Below are positions 27,435-36,717 of a stretch of DNA of 64,000 nt, in pieces. The DNA comes from Lamprocystis purpurea DSM 4197 (GTDB lineage: Bacteria; Pseudomonadota; Gammaproteobacteria; Chromatiales; Chromatiaceae): contig NZ_KB902491.1 in assembly GCF_000379525.1 (NCBI RefSeq), forward strand, positions 1 through 64,000, read 5' to 3'. Position numbers and translations under genes: made by a program. Under the pieces are notes generated by a model, which did no database searches, was not told the origin of the DNA, and was given only the letters and a program-made list of their open reading frames with translations. The stretch's first letter is position 1. Each line of letters begins with the position of its first letter.

Positions 27435-28954
27435 GGGCCGCTGCGATGCCGCCGACCGCGACCGATCAACTGCCGCATGCGCTCTATCGGGCCGCGCAGG
27501 TCCGGGCACTGGACCGTGCGGCCATCGAGACGCATGGCATTCCGGGAATCGTGTTGATGACCCGCGCCGGGGCCGCGGCCTACGATCTGCTGCGCGCCCG
27601 CTGGCCGGCGGCCGAGCGTGTCACCGTGCTGGCCGGGCTGGGCAACAATGGCGGCGATGGCTACGTGGTCGCCCGCCTGGCCCGGGCGGACGGCCTTCAG
27701 GTGCAGGTCTTGCTGGTCGGCGATGCGGAACGGGTCGGCGGCGATGCGGCACTGGCCTTGGCGGCCTATCGTGCGTCCGGCGGTGAGGTCGAACCATTCG
27801 GCGGCTTGCCGCGCCGGCCCGGCGTCATCGTCGATGCGCTGTTCGGCATCGGGCTCGATCGACCGGTGAGCGGTCTCGCGGCCCAGGCCATCGCGTCGGT
27901 CAATGGCGCGGGCGCCCCGGTGCTGGCGATCGACCTGCCCTCGGGGTTGGCCGCGGACACCGGCGCCGTGCTGGGAATCGCCGTGCAGGCCGACGCCACC
28001 CTCAGTTTCATCGGTCTGAAGCAGGGGCTCTTCACCGGTGCCGGCCCGGACCACTGCGGCGCCATTTACTTCAGCACGCTGGACGTGCCCCCGCTGGTCT
28101 ATTCCCAGCAGATCCTCGCGGCCCGGCGGGTCGACTGGGCACAGCAGTCCACCCGCCTGGGCCGGCGTCGCCGCAGTGCGCATAAGGGCGACTTTGGTCA
28201 TGTGCTGGTGGTCGGCGGAGCGCCTGGCATGTCCGGCGCGGCGCGGTTGGCGGGCGAGGGCGCGCTGCGCGCCGGGGCCGGATTGGTCACGATCGCCACC
28301 CATCCGGCCCATGCCGAGTTGCTCAATCTGACCCGGCCGGAACTCATGGTCAGCGCGGTCGCGGACCGACGGACACTGGATCGGTTGATCGAGCGGGCCG
28401 ACGTCATCGCCATCGGTCCCGGTCTGGGGCGCGGGCCCTGGGGGCGGGCACTCTGGCAGCGGGTCCGCGGCTGCGGCAAACCGCTGGTGGTCGACGCCGA
28501 TGCGCTGAACCTCCTGGCCGAGCAGCCCGGCGCCGGTCCGGACTGGGTGCTGACCCCGCATCCGGGGGAGGCCGGGCGGCTGCTCGGATCGAGCACGGCG
28601 CAGATCGGCCAGGACCGCTTTTCGGCGGTGGCTATGCTGCGACAACGCTACGGCGGAGTCGCGGTCCTGAAGGGGGCCGGGACTCTGATTCAGGGCCAAT
28701 CGCAGCGTCCACCGGCTCTGTGTTCAGACGGCAATCCGGGCATGGCCACCGCGGGTGCGGGCGACGTGCTGACCGGGGTCATCGCCGCGTTGCGCGCCCA
28801 GGGTCTGGACGCGGAAGCAGCAGCCGCCGCCGGTGTCTGTCTGCACGCGGCGGCGGGCGACCATGCGGCACGGGACGGCGAAAAGGGTCTGCTCGCCGGT
28901 GACATCCTGGCGGCCCTGCGGCCGGTCGCCAATGGCGTACTCAAGCGTCCTTGA
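27431..28954 (+). CDS. nnr: Bifunctional NAD(P)HX epimerase/dehydratase
   Basis: 507 residues from GTG 27431 (ATG 27446 is an alternative). The N-terminal YjeF_N epimerase domain has VLAGLGNNGGDGYVVARL and VIVDALFGIGLDRPV; the C-terminal ADP-dependent dehydratase domain (carbohydrate-kinase-like) has KGDFGHVLVVGG, GPGLGRG, VVDADALNLLA, LTPHPGEAGRLLG and DGNPGMATAGAGDVLTG. It repairs hydrated NAD(P)H. The gene is often followed by tsaE, as here. Confidence 0.95.
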   Translation: MRAAAMPPTATDQLPHALYRAAQVRALDRAAIETHGIPGIVLMTRAGAAAYDLLRARWPAAERVTVLAGLGNNGGDGYVVARLARADGLQVQVLLVGDAERVGGDAALALAAYRASGGEVEPFGGLPRRPGVIVDALFGIGLDRPVSGLAAQAIASVNGAGAPVLAIDLPSGLAADTGAVLGIAVQADATLSFIGLKQGLFTGAGPDHCGAIYFSTLDVPPLVYSQQILAARRVDWAQQSTRLGRRRRSAHKGDFGHVLVVGGAPGMSGAARLAGEGALRAGAGLVTIATHPAHAELLNLTRPELMVSAVADRRTLDRLIERADVIAIGPGLGRGPWGRALWQRVRGCGKPLVVDADALNLLAEQPGAGPDWVLTPHPGEAGRLLGSSTAQIGQDRFSAVAMLRQRYGGVAVLKGAGTLIQGQSQRPPALCSDGNPGMATAGAGDVLTGVIAALRAQGLDAEAAAAAGVCLHAAAGDHAARDGEKGLLAGDILAALRPVANGVLKRP

Positions 28955-28990
28955 GTAACGAGTCAAGAACAGGCTAACCAACGAATACAA

Positions 28991-29093
28991 TCGTTGTCGT
29001 TGTCGTAATCGAAGAAGCGATTTAACTTGGGCATCCTCGCGGGTATCATCACCTCGATTACGATTACGAATACGATTACGACAACGACAACGA
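28991..29093. repeat. Inverted-repeat element with 21-bp arms
   Basis: 28991-29011 (TCGTTGTCG repeated, then TAATCG) and 29073-29093 are perfect inverted copies of 21 bp around a 61-bp centre, which itself contains ATTACGATTACGAATACG-type near-repeats. The transcript would form a long hairpin between the NAD(P)HX gene and tsaE. It is markedly less GC-rich than the flanking genes. Confidence 0.75.
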
Positions 29094-29121
29094 CCGAGAC
29101 GCCAAAGGCGTTCCGTAACAG

Positions 29122-29613
29122 ATGAACACAGATGATCACGGGTCGATCGAGATCCGGCTGCCCGACGCCGAGTCGCAGACCGCGTTTGGCACGGCCCTGG
29201 CCGCGCACTTGCCCGAACAACTGGTGATCTATCTGCGCGGCGATCTGGGGACCGGCAAGACCACCCTGGCGCGCGGCATCCTGCGCGGCCTGGGCCACCG
29301 TGGAGCCGCGCGCAGCCCCACCTATACCTTGATCGAACCCTATGAAATCGGCGCTATACGGGTCTTTCACCTGGATCTGTATCGCCTGGCCGACCCCGAG
29401 GAACTGGAATATCTGGGGCTGCGCGATCTGCTTGCAGAGACGGCGCTCTGGCTGGTGGAATGGCCCGAGCGCGGTGCCGGACTCCTGCCCGCGCCCGATC
29501 TGACGATCGCCATCGACTATCTTGATGAGGGTCGACGGCTGCACCTGACGGCTCAAGGCCCGGCGGCGGGCGGCATGATCGAGGTGCTGCGGTCCGGCGC
29601 AGGGGTGCTTTAA
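29122..29613 (+). CDS. tsaE: tRNA threonylcarbamoyladenosine biosynthesis ATPase TsaE
   Basis: 163 residues. Walker A GDLGTGKTT (residues 40-48), then SPTYTLIEPY and VFHLDLYRLADPEELEYLGL, then LVEWPERG near the end, all classical TsaE motifs. It works with TsaB and TsaD in t6A37 formation. Lies 167 bp after the NAD(P)HX gene, with the inverted repeat between. Confidence 0.95.
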   Translation: MNTDDHGSIEIRLPDAESQTAFGTALAAHLPEQLVIYLRGDLGTGKTTLARGILRGLGHRGAARSPTYTLIEPYEIGAIRVFHLDLYRLADPEELEYLGLRDLLAETALWLVEWPERGAGLLPAPDLTIAIDYLDEGRRLHLTAQGPAAGGMIEVLRSGAGVL

Positions 29614-29672
29614 ACCTGAAACACGCAGTCAGCCTCCTTATCATTCGTTAACGGCCTGCGGAGACTTAGATC

Positions 29673-31166
29673 ATGACCGATGTCGATCCATCTCAGGTGC
29701 TCGAATGCGAACGGGAGCGGTTGGCCAACTCGGGGCTCATCCAATCCTATGGTGTGCTGCTGTTCATGGACAAGCAGTCCGGTGCGTTCCGCTATGTCAG
29801 CGCCAACGCCGCGTCACTGCTCGGTGAAGACCCGCAGACCCTGCTGGGTCAGGATGGCAGGGATTGGTTGGATCGCTATCTGCCGGAGTTGGTGGACTTG
29901 CCGACCAGTGCTGGCAAGCGTATCCACCTGCTCGGGGCACTGGACCTGGGCTGCGGCGAACTCGATGTGCTGATCTCCCCGACCAGCGCCGGCTGGCACC
30001 TGGAGTTCGAACCCACGATTCCGGATGAGAGCGACCCCAGCGCGCACCGACTCTTAGCGCTCCGACCGCCGATCGATACCGAAAAACTCCGGCAACTGCA
30101 GCAAAGTCTGGTGGAGGTGGTGAGTGCGGTGACGGGTTACGACCGGGTGATGCTCTACCAGTTTCATCCCGATTGGTCGGGTGAGGTGCTCGCCGAAACA
30201 GTGCGGCTGTCCACGGGCACCTATCTGGGACTGCGCTTCCCCGCGTCGGACATCCCCGCCATCGCCCGGGGGCTCTATGCCCAGACACCCTATCGACACA
30301 TTCCGGACGCGGCGGCGGCCCCGATCGCCCTGGTGAGCCGCAACGGCGACGCGACCGCGCTCGAACAGACCTGGTCGGACCTGCGTTCGGTCTCGGCGGT
30401 ACACGCTCAGTATCTCCACAATATGAATGTGCGCTCGTCATTCTCCGTGTCCATCAGTGTGGAAGGCAAGCTGTGGGGGCTGATTGCCTGCCATCATCCT
30501 GAGCCGAAACTCATTTCGCTGCAGCGCCGCCAGCGCTGCAAAGAACTCGCCGCGGAATTCGTCGAGTCGCTGCAGACCGTCCGCAAGACGGCCCGGCGGG
30601 CGATCTATGAAGCGCTGACCGCCTGTCTGGCACCGATCAAGGCCAATGTGGCCCTGGGGATGGCGCTGCCGGAGGCCGTCGCACGCGAATTCCCCACGCT
30701 CGCCCAAGTGTTCGGCGCGCCCAGCGGCGCCCTCTTTATCGACAACGCGCCCTCCCTGTTCGGCGAGCCGCAAGATCCTGGGACAGTGCAGGCCCTGCAC
30801 CAGTGGTGCCTGCGCAATCAGGGCGAGGCCGTCTTCGCACTGGATCACTTGCCCGAGGCCCTGGTCCAGGCGCTTCAGCCCGGCGGCGACCAGGTGCATG
30901 GGGTCTTGTCCGTCAGTCTGCGGGCCAAGCGCCTCGGCAATGTGCCGGTCAACATCTACCTGCTGCGCCCCGAGGAGGCCGGAGAAATCGCCTGGGCCGG
31001 CAATCCCGAAAAGCCCCTGGAGTTGACACCCGACGGGCAACGCCTGTCTCCGCGCCATTCATTCGAGAAATGGGTGCAGGTGCGCCACGGCTATTCCAGG
31101 GCTTGGGATGAGGAGAGTCTGTTTGCGGCCACGCAATTGCGCGAACAGCTCCTGACCTGGCTTTAG
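29673..31166 (+). CDS. Bacteriophytochrome photosensory core (PAS-GAF-PHY) without kinase
   Basis: 497 residues. PAS domain (about 1-120) with Cys12 in LECERERLANSGLIQSYG, the position of the biliverdin-binding cysteine of bacteriophytochromes. GAF domain (about 135-310) has PASDIPAIARGLY (Asp193), YRHIPD, HAQYLHNMNVRSSFSVS and LIACHH, the chromophore pocket motifs. PHY domain with the tongue motif PRHSF. The protein ends directly after PHY, with no histidine kinase or GGDEF output. The hybrid kinase encoded next probably receives the signal through protein contact. A red/far-red sensor role is inferred from the intact pocket. Confidence 0.92.
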   Translation: MTDVDPSQVLECERERLANSGLIQSYGVLLFMDKQSGAFRYVSANAASLLGEDPQTLLGQDGRDWLDRYLPELVDLPTSAGKRIHLLGALDLGCGELDVLISPTSAGWHLEFEPTIPDESDPSAHRLLALRPPIDTEKLRQLQQSLVEVVSAVTGYDRVMLYQFHPDWSGEVLAETVRLSTGTYLGLRFPASDIPAIARGLYAQTPYRHIPDAAAAPIALVSRNGDATALEQTWSDLRSVSAVHAQYLHNMNVRSSFSVSISVEGKLWGLIACHHPEPKLISLQRRQRCKELAAEFVESLQTVRKTARRAIYEALTACLAPIKANVALGMALPEAVAREFPTLAQVFGAPSGALFIDNAPSLFGEPQDPGTVQALHQWCLRNQGEAVFALDHLPEALVQALQPGGDQVHGVLSVSLRAKRLGNVPVNIYLLRPEEAGEIAWAGNPEKPLELTPDGQRLSPRHSFEKWVQVRHGYSRAWDEESLFAATQLREQLLTWL

Positions 31167-31250
31167 GCGATTGTCGGAACAGCACGTCGCCGTCGCCATT
31201 CAGCCATTCGATTTAAGGAACCGTTCACAACTCGTCAAGGAGCACCCCCC

Positions 31251-31418
31251 TTGCCAACCGCCGACTGGGTCAACCCGTCCCTGGAATTGCTGGCGCCTCA
31301 TCTTGGCAGCGTCATTTGCTATCGGGTGTCGACCATTGAGGGTTGCCCGGAGCAGCGGGTCTGTGGTGATACGCAAGGTCTGCTGGGGCATGCCCTTGAT
31401 GCCTTCACGGGTGAGTAA
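31251..31418 (+). pseudogene. N-terminal piece of the hybrid kinase, ended by an in-frame TAA
   Basis: AAGGAG stands 8 nt before TTG 31251, which opens a 55-codon frame ending in a TAA at 31416-31418. The frame is the same as that of the kinase that continues downstream. The residues (ICYRVSTIEG, GLLGHALDAFTGE) look like the first half of a PAS domain whose second half (LSLDDLVLPADR, RLLRPDGAEVWVRDAGR) follows the stop. This is most easily explained as a nonsense mutation or a sequencing error in a single long kinase gene. Confidence 0.6.
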
Positions 31419-31436
31419 GCGCTCAGCCTTGATGAC

Positions 31437-34400
31437 TTGGTGTTGCCCGCGGACCGGCTGCGGATCAAGCGCGAACGCGAAAATCAGATCCACCGCGGTG
31501 ACGGTTACACCGTTGCGTACCGTCTGTTGCGGCCCGACGGTGCCGAGGTCTGGGTGCGGGATGCCGGGCGGGTGTTGCGTGAAGGGGGCCTGTCTGTCGC
31601 CCGCGAGGGGTTGATCGCCGATATCACGGAGCAACGCCGGACCAACCAGCGCCTGGCCAAGTTGCAGCAGGAAGTGGACAGCAGCCGCGGCCTCCTGCAC
31701 TCCATCACCGAGGCCATGGAGTCCCATGTCCTAGTGCTCGATGGCGACGCGCAGATCCTGATGGTCAACAACGCCTGGCTCGATTATGAGTTGGCTCGCG
31801 GCCACGCCAGGACCACCCCGGCGGCCTGGCAAGGCCTCATTTTTCACGGCATCGTCGCCGCGGACCAGGATACCGCCCTGGGTGGCAGCGCCTTTTCGGC
31901 GGGGGTGCGTGAGGTCTTGGCGGGCGAGCGCAGCCAGTTCCAGATCGAGGTCGCTGCCGAGCTGGCGTGGGACACGCACTGGTTCCATCTGGTCGCGACC
32001 CGCCTGCAAGGGGATTTCCAGGGGGCGCTGATCGTCCGCCAGAACGTCACCGCGCTCAAGCGGGCCGAGCTGGCGCTCCTGGAGCAGCGCACCTTCCTCA
32101 ACAGCATCCTCGACTCCTCGCGCCATCTCGGTATCTTCGCCATCGACGGCGAGCATCGCATCGCTTTTTTCAACCCCGCGGCAGAGTCTATCTTCGGCCT
32201 GGGCAAACAGGAGGCCATCGGCCGGCCGCTGGAGGTGCTGCGGGAGGCCTTGGGTCTGGACCCCGAGCACCTTCGTCAGGGCCTGCAGGCTGTCCATGAC
32301 GGCCGGGAATACGTCTTCGAGGCGACCGCGTTCAAGGGGCTGCCGGACCAGGTCTTCGAGATCCGGATCACGCCGGTGTGTGCACCCAACGGCGACTGGT
32401 TGGGTAGCGTTGTGCTGACGCGAGATATTACCGAGCAGCGGGCCTATGCGCTGCGCATGCAGCGGCTCAACGAGGAACTGGAGGAACGCGTCCGCCACCG
32501 GACCCGCGACCTCGAATACAGCCGGGTGAGCCTGGAAAGTGCGCAACGTATCGCTTCCGTCGGCAGTTGGGACTGGGATTTGATGACCGATGCGGTGAGC
32601 TGGTCGCCGCAGATGTTCAGCATTTTCGGCCTCCGGCCGGAGACCTTCGTCCCGACCAAGGACACGATCATTGCGCTCGCCCATCCTGACGACCGCGCGG
32701 CGCTGCAGGCGGTGATTCAAGACCTGGCGGCACACCCCGACAAGCTTTACGAGATTCAATATCGGATCATTCGCTTCGAGCACGAGGAGCGGGTCCTGAT
32801 GGCGCTGGGCCAGATGTTCCACGACGAGGACGGCCGGCCGGCACGGCTGGTGGGGACCATCCAGGACATTACCGATCGGGTCCGGCTGATGGCTGAACTG
32901 GTGCGGGCCAAGGAGGCGGCGGAGCAGGCCAGTCAGGCGAAATCGGTGTTTCTGGCCAACATGAGCCACGAGATCCGGACCCCGATGAACGCGATCATGG
33001 GGATGACCGAGCTGGTCATGGAGACGCAACTCGACGATCAGCAGTATAAGCTGCTGCGCTCGGTGTCAACGGCGGCGAAGTCGCTGATGACGATTCTCAA
33101 TGATATTCTCGACGTATCCAAGCTCGAATCCGGCAGGATGGAACTCGAGGTCATCCCCTTCAGCATCCTGGCGCTGGCGACCAGCGTTGCGGAATTGGTT
33201 GAAATCAACGCGACACGCAAGGGACTGGAGGTCTTTGTGCGCGTGGACGACCGACTCCCGCCGTGTAGCCTGGGGGATCCGACCAAGCTGCGGCAGGTGC
33301 TCATCAATCTGATGGGTAACGCGGTCAAATTCACCCCCGTCGGCAGTGTCACACTCGACATCAAGCCCGGCCCGAACAATGACGACGTTCATTTCTGCGT
33401 GATCGACACTGGTATCGGCATCGCGCCGTCCAACCTGGCCCGGGTCTTCGAGCGCTTTTCCCAAGCAGATCAATCGACAACCCGCATATTCGGCGGTACC
33501 GGCCTGGGGACCACCATTTGTTACGGGATCGTCGAGGAAATGGGGGGGCGCATCTGGGCGGAAAGCGCGGAGGGCATCGGCAGCACCTTTCAGTTCGTCG
33601 TCGCATTACCCCCGGCCCCGGGAGTCACCGACTGCAGCAGTCAGGACGACCGGCGGCTGAAGACCGATCGCTGGACGCGTCCGCTCAAGATTCTGCTCGT
33701 CGAAGACATCCAGCTCAATCAGGAACTGGTGGTGATGCGCATGACTCAGCGTCATCATCTGATCACCATTGCCGAAAATGGCCGCGAGGCGGTCGACAAG
33801 TTTGACCAGGAGCCGTTCGATCTCGTGTTGATGGACGCTCACATGCCGGTGATGAACGGCTTCGATGCGATTCGCGCCATCCGTGCACGCGAACGCGGGA
33901 CTGAGGGACATATCCCCATCATCATGCTCACCGCCAGTGTTCTGGAAAGCGATCAACAGCTCTGTTTTGACGCGGGCGCTGATGACTTTGTTCCTAAACC
34001 GATCAACTTTGACCACCTATATCAGAAAATCGCCCGGCATTTCCCTTCGTTCTCACAGGTGCCGAGCATCACGGACACGTATAGCGAGCGCCTTGAAGGT
34101 TTGGGTCTGCGAATGATCGATGTGCGTGCCGGATTGGAGTTGTGGAAAGACCCGACCGTTTACCGCAAGTCGCTCATGAAGTTGGGTACCGACTTCGCCG
34201 ATGCCCATGCGCGGCTGGTCAAGCTGGTGGCGGCTGAGCAATACGAGGATGCGAAACACCTCCTGCATACGCTCAAAGGGGTCACGGCGAATCTCGGTGT
34301 GCGCGAAGTGCCCGTCATCAGCAATGACATCGAGGTAAGAATCAAAGCGGGGAATTACGCGTTTTCCGCGTTACTGGAGCAATTGCGCTCGACCATGGAC

Positions 34401-34697
34401 CGGTTGCAGGCGGATTTGCGAGTCCTCGCAGAGGCGGAGGCCGCGGCGGACAACCATCCCGCGGGTGTCAAGCCCATGAATGCCGCGCGCGTCATCGCGC
34501 TGCTCGATGCCTTGATCCTGGCGCTCGAAAAAGCCGAATTCGATGATGATGCCGTCAATGGGCTACGCGAAGCCCTTGACCCGGAGATCTTCGAGCCGTT
34601 GGAGGAGTTGTTGGATCGCTTCGAGTTTGCGCAAGCCGGCGACTGCGCCATGCAACTGAAGTCAAGCATTCTGGAGTGCAGTGCAAGCGATGAGTAA
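31437..34697 (+). CDS. Hybrid sensor histidine kinase (multi-PAS, HisKA, HATPase, REC, HPt)
   Basis: 1086 residues if counted from TTG 31437. The remainder of a first PAS/PAC unit is followed by PAS domains at about 85-195, 205-320 and 360-480, HisKA with NMSHEIRTPMN (His511), HATPase with NLMGNAVKF and DTGIGI, a receiver (KILLVED, acceptor Asp800 in VLMDAHMP) and an HPt domain (HLLHTLKG, His944). No membrane helix is seen. It sits between a kinase-less phytochrome and an HD-GYP regulator, so a His-Asp-His-Asp phosphorelay from light to c-di-GMP breakdown is plausible. An in-frame stop at 31416 separates it from its likely true start at 31251; no good ribosome site is evident for an internal start. 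Confidence 0.85.
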   Translation: MVLPADRLRIKRERENQIHRGDGYTVAYRLLRPDGAEVWVRDAGRVLREGGLSVAREGLIADITEQRRTNQRLAKLQQEVDSSRGLLHSITEAMESHVLVLDGDAQILMVNNAWLDYELARGHARTTPAAWQGLIFHGIVAADQDTALGGSAFSAGVREVLAGERSQFQIEVAAELAWDTHWFHLVATRLQGDFQGALIVRQNVTALKRAELALLEQRTFLNSILDSSRHLGIFAIDGEHRIAFFNPAAESIFGLGKQEAIGRPLEVLREALGLDPEHLRQGLQAVHDGREYVFEATAFKGLPDQVFEIRITPVCAPNGDWLGSVVLTRDITEQRAYALRMQRLNEELEERVRHRTRDLEYSRVSLESAQRIASVGSWDWDLMTDAVSWSPQMFSIFGLRPETFVPTKDTIIALAHPDDRAALQAVIQDLAAHPDKLYEIQYRIIRFEHEERVLMALGQMFHDEDGRPARLVGTIQDITDRVRLMAELVRAKEAAEQASQAKSVFLANMSHEIRTPMNAIMGMTELVMETQLDDQQYKLLRSVSTAAKSLMTILNDILDVSKLESGRMELEVIPFSILALATSVAELVEINATRKGLEVFVRVDDRLPPCSLGDPTKLRQVLINLMGNAVKFTPVGSVTLDIKPGPNNDDVHFCVIDTGIGIAPSNLARVFERFSQADQSTTRIFGGTGLGTTICYGIVEEMGGRIWAESAEGIGSTFQFVVALPPAPGVTDCSSQDDRRLKTDRWTRPLKILLVEDIQLNQELVVMRMTQRHHLITIAENGREAVDKFDQEPFDLVLMDAHMPVMNGFDAIRAIRARERGTEGHIPIIMLTASVLESDQQLCFDAGADDFVPKPINFDHLYQKIARHFPSFSQVPSITDTYSERLEGLGLRMIDVRAGLELWKDPTVYRKSLMKLGTDFADAHARLVKLVAAEQYEDAKHLLHTLKGVTANLGVREVPVISNDIEVRIKAGNYAFSALLEQLRSTMDRLQADLRVLAEAEAAADNHPAGVKPMNAARVIALLDALILALEKAEFDDDAVNGLREALDPEIFEPLEELLDRFEFAQAGDCAMQLKSSILECSASDE

Positions 34698-35712
34698 GCA
34701 AAAGATACTGGTCGTGGATGATGAGCCGGGAAACCTGAGTTTGCTCAGGCAAATCCTCAAGCACGAATATGATCTGGCGTTTGCCAAGTCCGGGGCGGAC
34801 GCGTTGGACAATGTCTTCAAGCTAAAGCCCGATCTGGTGCTGCTGGACGTGATGATGCCGGGCATGGATGGTTACGCCGTGTGCGAGCGCATCAAGGAGG
34901 ACCCCCGTTCCAGCGACATTCCAGTCATCTTTTGCACGGCGATGAGCGACGAGGTCGACGAGGTCAAGGGGTTCAGTTTGGGGGCCGCGGACTACATCAC
35001 CAAGCCCGTGCGTCCGGCGGTGGTCCTGGCCCGCGTCAAGACCCAACTCGCCCTGAGCGATCAGAATCGCGCCTTCCAAAATAAAATCAATGTGATCCAT
35101 GCGGATCTGCTGGCGTCGCGGCTCACGGCACTGCAGATGCTTGGGCGCGCGGCCGAATTCAAGGACAACGAGACCGGCCGGCACGTGATTCGGATGTCTC
35201 ATTACGCGCAACTGTTGGCGCGCGCCAGCGGTTGGCAAGAAGAAGAATGCGATATCCTGCTCAATGCGGCGCCCATGCATGACATCGGCAAGATTGGCAC
35301 GCCGGATCACATCCTGCGCAAGCCGGGTCAGCTCACCGCTGAAGAGATGTTGATCATGAGGCAGCACTGTGCCTCAGGCGCCAAGATCATCGGAGAGTGC
35401 GAGGGGGAGTCGAAGCTGTTCGAAATGGCAAGAATCATCGCCTTGACCCACCATGAGAAGTGGGATGGTTCAGGCTATCCGGCGGGTTTGTGCGGTGAGG
35501 ACATTCCCATCGCAGGACGGATCGTCGCCGTGGCCGACGTCTTCGACGCATTGACCTCCCGGCGTCCCTACAAGGAGTCCTGGCCGGTGGAGCAAACGGT
35601 CGATTATCTGAAGGATCAAGCCGGCAAGCATTTTGACCCCACGCTGATTGCTGTATTACTCGAGCTATTGCCGCAGGCCCGCGCGGTGATGCAGAAGTGG
35701 CAGGACCAATGA
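34690..35712 (+). CDS. Response regulator with HD-GYP c-di-GMP phosphodiesterase domain
   Basis: 340 residues from ATG 34690 (a GTG at 34681 is an alternative with a closer ribosome site). REC domain (1-125) has DDEP, acceptor Asp53 in LVLLDVMMPGMDGY and ITKPVRP. The HD-GYP domain has APMHDIGKIG (His197-Asp198), THHEKWDGSGYP (Gly262-Tyr263-Pro264) and GRIVAVADVFDALTSRRPYK, all intact, so hydrolysis of c-di-GMP is expected. The start overlaps the kinase stop, and the HPt of that kinase is its likely phosphodonor. Confidence 0.94.
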   Translation: MSKQKILVVDDEPGNLSLLRQILKHEYDLAFAKSGADALDNVFKLKPDLVLLDVMMPGMDGYAVCERIKEDPRSSDIPVIFCTAMSDEVDEVKGFSLGAADYITKPVRPAVVLARVKTQLALSDQNRAFQNKINVIHADLLASRLTALQMLGRAAEFKDNETGRHVIRMSHYAQLLARASGWQEEECDILLNAAPMHDIGKIGTPDHILRKPGQLTAEEMLIMRQHCASGAKIIGECEGESKLFEMARIIALTHHEKWDGSGYPAGLCGEDIPIAGRIVAVADVFDALTSRRPYKESWPVEQTVDYLKDQAGKHFDPTLIAVLLELLPQARAVMQKWQDQ

Positions 35713-35734
35713 TTGAGTGCTCCGGGGAGCAGGC

Positions 35735-36106
35735 TTACTTCGGAAGCGGCAGCAGCCGCGGCTCGGCACGGATGTCGAAGTCCCGGCCCCAGGCGTTCAC
35801 CGCCTCGACGAACCAACGGTCATCCCGTGGATGGGATCGAATCACATCGTGTTCGACGAAGAAGCTGCCATCCTCATGAAACACCAGCCCGCCGAGTTTC
35901 TGACCCCGTGGGTCCCGCCATTCGCCGACCAGGCTGTGCTCTCCCGAGGCGGGGTCCCGCTCCAGTCGGTAGCCGACCTTCGCCGGGTCGGCGATGGTGA
36001 TCGTGCCGGGGATGAAGCCGAGTTTGTCCAATTCAGCCAGCAGGGCCGCATGGATCGCTTGAGCCAGTGGATCGATTTGATCGTAGCGTGCTTGGGCCTG
36101 GGTCAT
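35735..36106 (-). CDS. Conserved small protein at the end of the nif cluster
   Basis: 123 residues from ATG 36106 (a TTG at 36115 is less likely because GAG would be too close). Sequence features: AIHAALLAELDKLGFIPG, YRLERDPASGEHSLVGEWRDPRG and FHEDGSFFVEHDVIR; soluble, no cysteine. I do not recognise a named family. Its position 15 bp after the ferredoxin gene in the same orientation indicates a nif-associated role. Convergent with the HD-GYP gene. Confidence 0.75.
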   Translation of the reverse strand: MTQAQARYDQIDPLAQAIHAALLAELDKLGFIPGTITIADPAKVGYRLERDPASGEHSLVGEWRDPRGQKLGGLVFHEDGSFFVEHDVIRSHPRDDRWFVEAVNAWGRDFDIRAEPRLLPLPK

Positions 36107-36130
36107 CGTGGACAATTCTCGTGGTATCGC

Positions 36131-36448
36131 TTAGGCCGCGATTGACGCGGGCTCGTGGGTGAGGCACTTCTTGGGACAGACCCGCGCGCAGGCCTCACAG
36201 CCGATACAGTCCAGCAGGTCCTTGAGGTTCATGACCATGCCCGGCACTTCGTCGAATTCGTCATCATCGCCGTCATCCGCCTCCATCTCTTCAAGATCCA
36301 AGTCGTCCCGATCGACCAGTTCGAAGACGTCGCGCGGGCAGACTTTGTAACAGCGGCCGCAGCCGATGCAGCGGGTTTGGTTGATGTTGGTGACGAAGGC
36401 GGGGGTCCAGGCGATGCCGCCGCGGGTGATTCCGGTAATGGTGCTCAT
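36131..36448 (-). CDS. fdxB: Nif-specific ferredoxin III (two 4Fe-4S clusters)
   Basis: 105 residues. Two cluster motifs: CIGCGRCYKVCP near the N-terminus and CIGCEACARVCP near the C-terminus, separated by a very acidic insert (EEMEADDGDDDEFDE). This spacing and the GITRGGIAWTP start are those of the nif-linked ferredoxin III family. It probably carries electrons in nitrogenase cofactor assembly or to nitrogenase. Confidence 0.93.
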   Translation of the reverse strand: MSTITGITRGGIAWTPAFVTNINQTRCIGCGRCYKVCPRDVFELVDRDDLDLEEMEADDGDDDEFDEVPGMVMNLKDLLDCIGCEACARVCPKKCLTHEPASIAA

Positions 36449-36474
36449 ACTGGTAAACTCTTGATACGTCTAAT

Positions 36475-36690
36475 TCATGCGTCGGCCGTCGTGGCGGCTT
36501 TCAAGCGCGCTTCGGCATCGGCCCAGGCGCGACACGCGTCATAGGTGGCTTGGGCGATGCCGGGGATCTCGTCATAGGCGGCCGGCAGGCGTTCCTCCAC
36601 CAGATCGTGCAGTTCGCCGGCCCGTTCGCTGGCAATCCGCTTCGCCTTCTTGACGGCTTTCTCCAGTTCGCCGATGGTTGCTTCAGTCAT
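36475..36690 (-). CDS. DUF683 Rop-like small helical protein of nif clusters
   Basis: 71 residues, nearly all helical: EATIGELEKAVKKAKRIASERAGELHDLVEERLP followed by a second helix with AATYDACRAW-type sequence. This is the DUF683 (PF05082) two-helix family regularly found between the DUF269 and ferredoxin genes of nif operons. Function not established. Confidence 0.88.
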   Translation of the reverse strand: MTEATIGELEKAVKKAKRIASERAGELHDLVEERLPAAYDEIPGIAQATYDACRAWADAEARLKAATTADA

Positions 36691-36717
36691 GCAGTGTCTC
36701 CCATCCCGAGCCGCCGC

